A stretch of DNA of 64,000 nucleotides. Origin: Candidatus Poribacteria bacterium. Its GTDB lineage: Bacteria > Poribacteria > WGA-4E > WGA-3G. The stretch spans positions 1-64,000 of the forward strand of contig JAGFCB010000095.1 in assembly GCA_022394775.1 (NCBI GenBank), in the 5' to 3' direction. Shown one piece after another: positions 60,312 to 64,000 of this stretch. Every line of letters starts with the position of its first letter. Position 1 is the first letter of the stretch. Position numbers and translations under genes: made by a program. Below the pieces are notes generated by a model, which had not been told where the DNA came from, made no database searches, and saw only the letters and a program-made list of their open reading frames with translations.

Positions 60312-61082
60312 TTACATTTTCAACTTAGCCCATGTTGTGGCAAGTTTATCTTTCGGAGACACAGCAAAGAAAACGCCATTTTCCATATCTTGGTTAATCT
60401 CCTCAACAGTGAGGGCTCGATTGTAAATCGCAACCTCATCAACCAAGCCGACCATTCCCTTTAATCCCGTTTGTGCCTTACCGATACGGAAGACGACCTC
60501 AATGCTATTAATCTTACCCGCTGGTGGTTCAAATTCCACATCCAACTTACCGTCAATGTATTGGCGAATCATTTTGCCATCGTAAGTAGAGGAGACATGG
60601 TGCCACTCCTCTAAATCGGGCTTAATGGTCTGTTTATTTCGAGAACCTTGCCACCCACCGATGTTGATCCACGTCTCAATTTGCGGGGCACCCGTAAACT
60701 GCGCGCTCCACTGGAGGCAATAGCCACCGACATTCGCCCCGCTCCGGCGTCCCATCAGGTTGGAGTCACCTTGGGATTCTTCCGGGAAAAACCACGCTTG
60801 AATCGTGAGTTCATCGGTGATGTCAAGTTCAGGAACTGCGTCAACTTCTACAAATTTTTCGGTGTCCTCAAGATGAACAGCACCGCCGAATTTGCCATCT
60901 TTCGACCAAACGGCACCTTCAAGAGTGCCTTCAAGGTTATTTCCACTCACATCCTTAACCTTACCACCATCGTCTTGGTCAAAGGTAAAGTACAACATGA
61001 GCGCATCATCATCGTTTATCGCCCACGCACTGACACTAAAACTCAGGGCAATGACACAAAAAACAGTGATCATCGGTCTCAT
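60312..61082 (-). CDS. Secreted LamG-domain protein
   Basis: ATG at 61082 with AAAGGAG RBS, signal peptide MRPMITVFCVIALSFSVSAWA, C-terminus VSPKDKLATTWAKLKM. Confidence 0.87.
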   Translation of the reverse strand: MRPMITVFCVIALSFSVSAWAINDDDALMLYFTFDQDDGGKVKDVSGNNLEGTLEGAVWSKDGKFGGAVHLEDTEKFVEVDAVPELDITDELTIQAWFFPEESQGDSNLMGRRSGANVGGYCLQWSAQFTGAPQIETWINIGGWQGSRNKQTIKPDLEEWHHVSSTYDGKMIRQYIDGKLDVEFEPPAGKINSIEVVFRIGKAQTGLKGMVGLVDEVAIYNRALTVEEINQDMENGVFFAVSPKDKLATTWAKLKM

Positions 61083-61106
61083 AACAGTGGACTCCTTTTT
61101 TATAGT

Positions 61107-61162
61107 TTTAACCATCAACTCGCGCCTTAGCAAAAGTATCTGTAGACGAGTTGATGGTTAAA
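61107..61162. repeat. 16-bp perfect inverted repeat in leader of the LamG gene
   Basis: TTTAACCATCAACTCG (61107-61122) / CGAGTTGATGGTTAAA (61147-61162). Confidence 0.9.
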
Positions 61163-61292
61163 GTTTTCAGTAGTCGGCTGTCGGTTAAGAAAGGTTTTGT
61201 GACAATTTACCCAAACTTGGTGTACCCAAAAAGCGGTAAATTGTTATAGTCTCCTGCTTTAACTGAAAACTGATAACTGAGTACTGACAACT
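61163..61292. repeat. Nested palindromic element, same arm type as 46401-46556
   Basis: Left GTTTTCAGTAGTCGG..., right ...AACTGAAAACTGATAACTGAGTACTGACAACT; inner ACAATTTACC/GGTAAATTGT. Confidence 0.65.
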
Positions 61293-61294
61293 AC

Positions 61295-62929
61295 TTAGAA
61301 ACTCGAAATCTGAATTTCCTTCGCCGTAATAAACTCAAGGAGCGCGGGCACGCCTTCCTGCGTCTTCTGGATACCGCGCTGGATAGCCGGGATAATCTCA
61401 TCCGGTGTTTCGACGCGTTCACCGTAACCACCGAACGCCTTCGCCATATCTGCATAGTTACCGGAAATGTCTGTAGACCTGAACTTTTCAGTAGACACCG
61501 GCATGATCGGAATCTCAATCGCCATAGAGAAATTGTTGAAAAGGACAGAGAGAATCGGAATTCTTTCCCGTACAGCCGTCTCGAAGTCCATACCCGTAAA
61601 GCCGATAGCCGCATCACCCCAGACGTTAACACAAAGATGATCGGGTCTCGCAAGTTTCGCACCCATGGCGAGACCGAGACCGTAACCGAGCTGCGTCGTT
61701 TTGCCCCAACCGATATAGGTGAGTGGTGCAACAGATTGCCAGAACGGCGACATTTGGTCGCGCGGACTCCCTGCATCGTGCGTGATAATCGTATTTTTCA
61801 CATCAACAGTCCGCAGCAGATCCCGGATAACGCGATACGGTGTCATCGGCACTTCGTCAGAAGTGAGTTTAGCATTCCATGCTTCGAGCCACTCCGATTT
61901 AACCGCACTAATTTCTCCAGTGACAGCTGCCGTGCGTTCTTCCGAGGCACCATTGGAACGGTCGCGGACTGCCGCTACCAATCCATCTAAAATCAAACCC
62001 GCATCGCCAACAAGGGCAGTTTCAACCGGAACATCCTTGTTGATGTCCGCCGGATCTAAAGTCGCATGAATCACCCGTTTTCCGTCTGGAATCTTGACAC
62101 CGAAGGCGGTTCGCGTGAAGCTACATCCGATACCGAAAATCAGGTCGGCTTTCTGGAGAAAATGATGCACGGGTTTCGGGATCGCGCGTCCACCAGAACC
62201 GAGTGCTAACGGATGATCTTCGGGAAATGCACTTTTACCACCCAAACTTGTCGTTACGGGTGCGGCGAGCAGCTCCGCCAATTCTTTTAAAGAATCCCAG
62301 GCTTGGGCATAATGCACACCTTGCCCCGCATAGATAACAGGACACTCGGCACTAAGCAATACCTCTGCAGCAGCCTCAATCGACGCACTGTCGGGTCCGT
62401 AGCGCACTGTGGGAACAGGTGTCGGTTCAAAAGAATCGGGAATCTCCTCATTAAACATATCCGATGGGAACTCAACGAGCGCGGGACGCGGTCTACCGTT
62501 TCGGACCTGCGTAAAAGCACGCCGCATCGCTTCGGGAACAGATTCAGGCGTTGTAACCTGCTCACACGACTTTGTTACGTGTCGGTAGTTCAAGGCAGAA
62601 TTAAAATTCGGTTGGATCTGCGTTAAGCCTCGCGAATAGCCACCCGGCAGAACCACAATCGGGGCAGAATCGCCATACGCTTGCGCGACGCCACCGAAGG
62701 CGTTTTCGGAACCCGGTCCGCTTTGCATACAGAACACGCCAATCTGCTGCCCAGAGGTCATTCGGCTCATCGCATCCGCCATGTGGAGACCAATGCGTTC
62801 CTGCCGGACGATAATTGTGCGGATATCTAATTTCGCCGCTGCCTCTATGATAGGGTTAACCGGATACGCGAATAGATATTCCACGCCTTCCGCCTTAAGG
62901 ACTTTCGCTACTGCATCAACAACTTTCAT
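61295..62929 (-). CDS. Thiamine pyrophosphate-dependent enzyme, acetolactate synthase large subunit-like
   Basis: FAYPVNPIIEAAAKLDIRTIIVRQERIGLHMADAMSR, GDAAIGFTGMDFETAVRERIPILSVLFNN. Confidence 0.9.
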   Translation of the reverse strand: MKVVDAVAKVLKAEGVEYLFAYPVNPIIEAAAKLDIRTIIVRQERIGLHMADAMSRMTSGQQIGVFCMQSGPGSENAFGGVAQAYGDSAPIVVLPGGYSRGLTQIQPNFNSALNYRHVTKSCEQVTTPESVPEAMRRAFTQVRNGRPRPALVEFPSDMFNEEIPDSFEPTPVPTVRYGPDSASIEAAAEVLLSAECPVIYAGQGVHYAQAWDSLKELAELLAAPVTTSLGGKSAFPEDHPLALGSGGRAIPKPVHHFLQKADLIFGIGCSFTRTAFGVKIPDGKRVIHATLDPADINKDVPVETALVGDAGLILDGLVAAVRDRSNGASEERTAAVTGEISAVKSEWLEAWNAKLTSDEVPMTPYRVIRDLLRTVDVKNTIITHDAGSPRDQMSPFWQSVAPLTYIGWGKTTQLGYGLGLAMGAKLARPDHLCVNVWGDAAIGFTGMDFETAVRERIPILSVLFNNFSMAIEIPIMPVSTEKFRSTDISGNYADMAKAFGGYGERVETPDEIIPAIQRGIQKTQEGVPALLEFITAKEIQISSF

Positions 62930-63048
62930 TTTTTTAAGTTTCCTTGCGGTTCGGTGAGGCGGGTTGATATTTTCAAGTGCCTCTCCGTATATCCGTCCTT
63001 CATTACATTACGGACTATGTTTTTGGTTTTTCATCTAATCAAAAAGAC

Positions 63049-63861
63049 TTATACACTCAGGTTCGTCGGTTTCCCAGCATCCATCACAAGCGGAAAACTA
63101 TCGCCTGCTAATTTCTCGCCATCATTAACAGCAACAAAACGCTTCATGACGTGATTACCACTTTCATCGTAGAGGGTCTCACTGGTCATGTAATGCACCG
63201 CAATCGCACGCCGCGGATTCTGACTCGTGTTGTCATGTGATCCGTGCCACGTCAAGGAATGATGATAATGCACATACCCCTTCGACACAGGACATAACTC
63301 TATCTCTAACGCGTTATCTTCAAAGCGATCCGGCATAGAATGGATGTCCTTGATGGAATGCAGGAAGGGTATCTGATTGCCCCAATGGTGAGAACCGGGG
63401 ACCATACGCATACACCCATTACTCTCATCAACATCATCCAACGCGACCCAAGCACTCACCTGACTCGTTTTCGGCGTAAGGATCGGCCAATACGGCGAAT
63501 CCTGATGCCACATGTTAACACCTCCGACTTGCGGCGGTTTGTATTGGATCTGATCGTGCCAGACACGTAACTCCGTCGCTGACATCAGTTGTCCAATCTC
63601 CTCCACAATAATCGGGTTGTAAACGAGTCGATGGTAGGCAGGACTCGCTTCCCAAATATTAACGACTTGCCAGACCGGGTTCTCTTCTTTGCCACCAAGA
63701 TTGGCAATGTGTACCGGCTGCGGGACATCGGTTTTCTCATAATCATCAATCACGCGTGCCAATTCAGAACGCAACTCATCAACCTGTTCATCACTTAAAA
63801 CACGGCTCCCGAGAAGAAACCCCTTTTCACGAAATGTGTCAACCTGTGTCTGGTTGAGCAT
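63049..63861 (-). CDS. Phytanoyl-CoA dioxygenase family protein
   Basis: FREKGFLLGSRVLSDEQVDELRSEL, MWHQDSPYW, HYHHSLTWHGSHDN. Confidence 0.9.
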   Translation of the reverse strand: MLNQTQVDTFREKGFLLGSRVLSDEQVDELRSELARVIDDYEKTDVPQPVHIANLGGKEENPVWQVVNIWEASPAYHRLVYNPIIVEEIGQLMSATELRVWHDQIQYKPPQVGGVNMWHQDSPYWPILTPKTSQVSAWVALDDVDESNGCMRMVPGSHHWGNQIPFLHSIKDIHSMPDRFEDNALEIELCPVSKGYVHYHHSLTWHGSHDNTSQNPRRAIAVHYMTSETLYDESGNHVMKRFVAVNDGEKLAGDSFPLVMDAGKPTNLSV

Positions 63862-63886
63862 ACCTATTGCCTCCTACAGGAAAAAC

Positions 63887-64000
63887 TTATATATTCGGCT
63901 TCGTCGGCTGCCCCGCATCCATCACAAGCGGAAAATGGTGACCTGCCAACTTATTACCACCATTGATAGTGACAAAACGTTTCATGATGTGATTCCCACT
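63887..64000 (-). CDS. 3' end of a tandem phytanoyl-CoA dioxygenase paralog (partial, runs off window)
   Basis: Sequence and encoded C-terminus (...DAGQPTKPNI*) closely resemble 63049-63165 (...DAGKPTNLSV*). Confidence 0.85.
   Translation of the reverse strand, partial: SGNHIMKRFVTINGGNKLAGHHFPLVMDAGQPTKPNI

Overview
Ordinary bacterial chromosome window, about 50 confident protein genes on both strands. It has one tRNA-Gln, no rRNA, and no CRISPR array or intact IS/prophage that I could find. Gene content suggests a Candidatus Poribacteria-like genome (inference only): phytanoyl-CoA dioxygenases, Gfo/Idh/MocA oxidoreductases, a sulfatase, SUMF1 proteins, WD40 and LamG secreted proteins, and a FlgD-type 'FQNYPNPFNPETW' tail. 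A housekeeping block, ispE - tRNA-Gln - L25 - amidase - GerMN - pth, sits at about 50.9-55.4 kb. The most interesting signals are: (1) a short C-terminal motif, V-x-[PA]-x-x-K-L-A-T-x-W-[AG]-x-L-K, shared by six secreted proteins of unrelated fold; (2) three gap-free 71-nt leader elements, each ending exactly at an ATG, with a hairpin supported by compensatory base changes; (3) a membrane-anchored ECF sigma factor whose extracytoplasmic domain is shared with a secreted protein two genes downstream; (4) several dispersed repeat families that sit on start codons or are read inside genes; (5) several apparently disarmed proteins or remnants: an HtrA without the catalytic His, a truncated MazF, a second cyclophilin lacking key residues, and a broken FlgD-like tail. 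All calls were made by eye from sequence and the ORF track; no searches were run.
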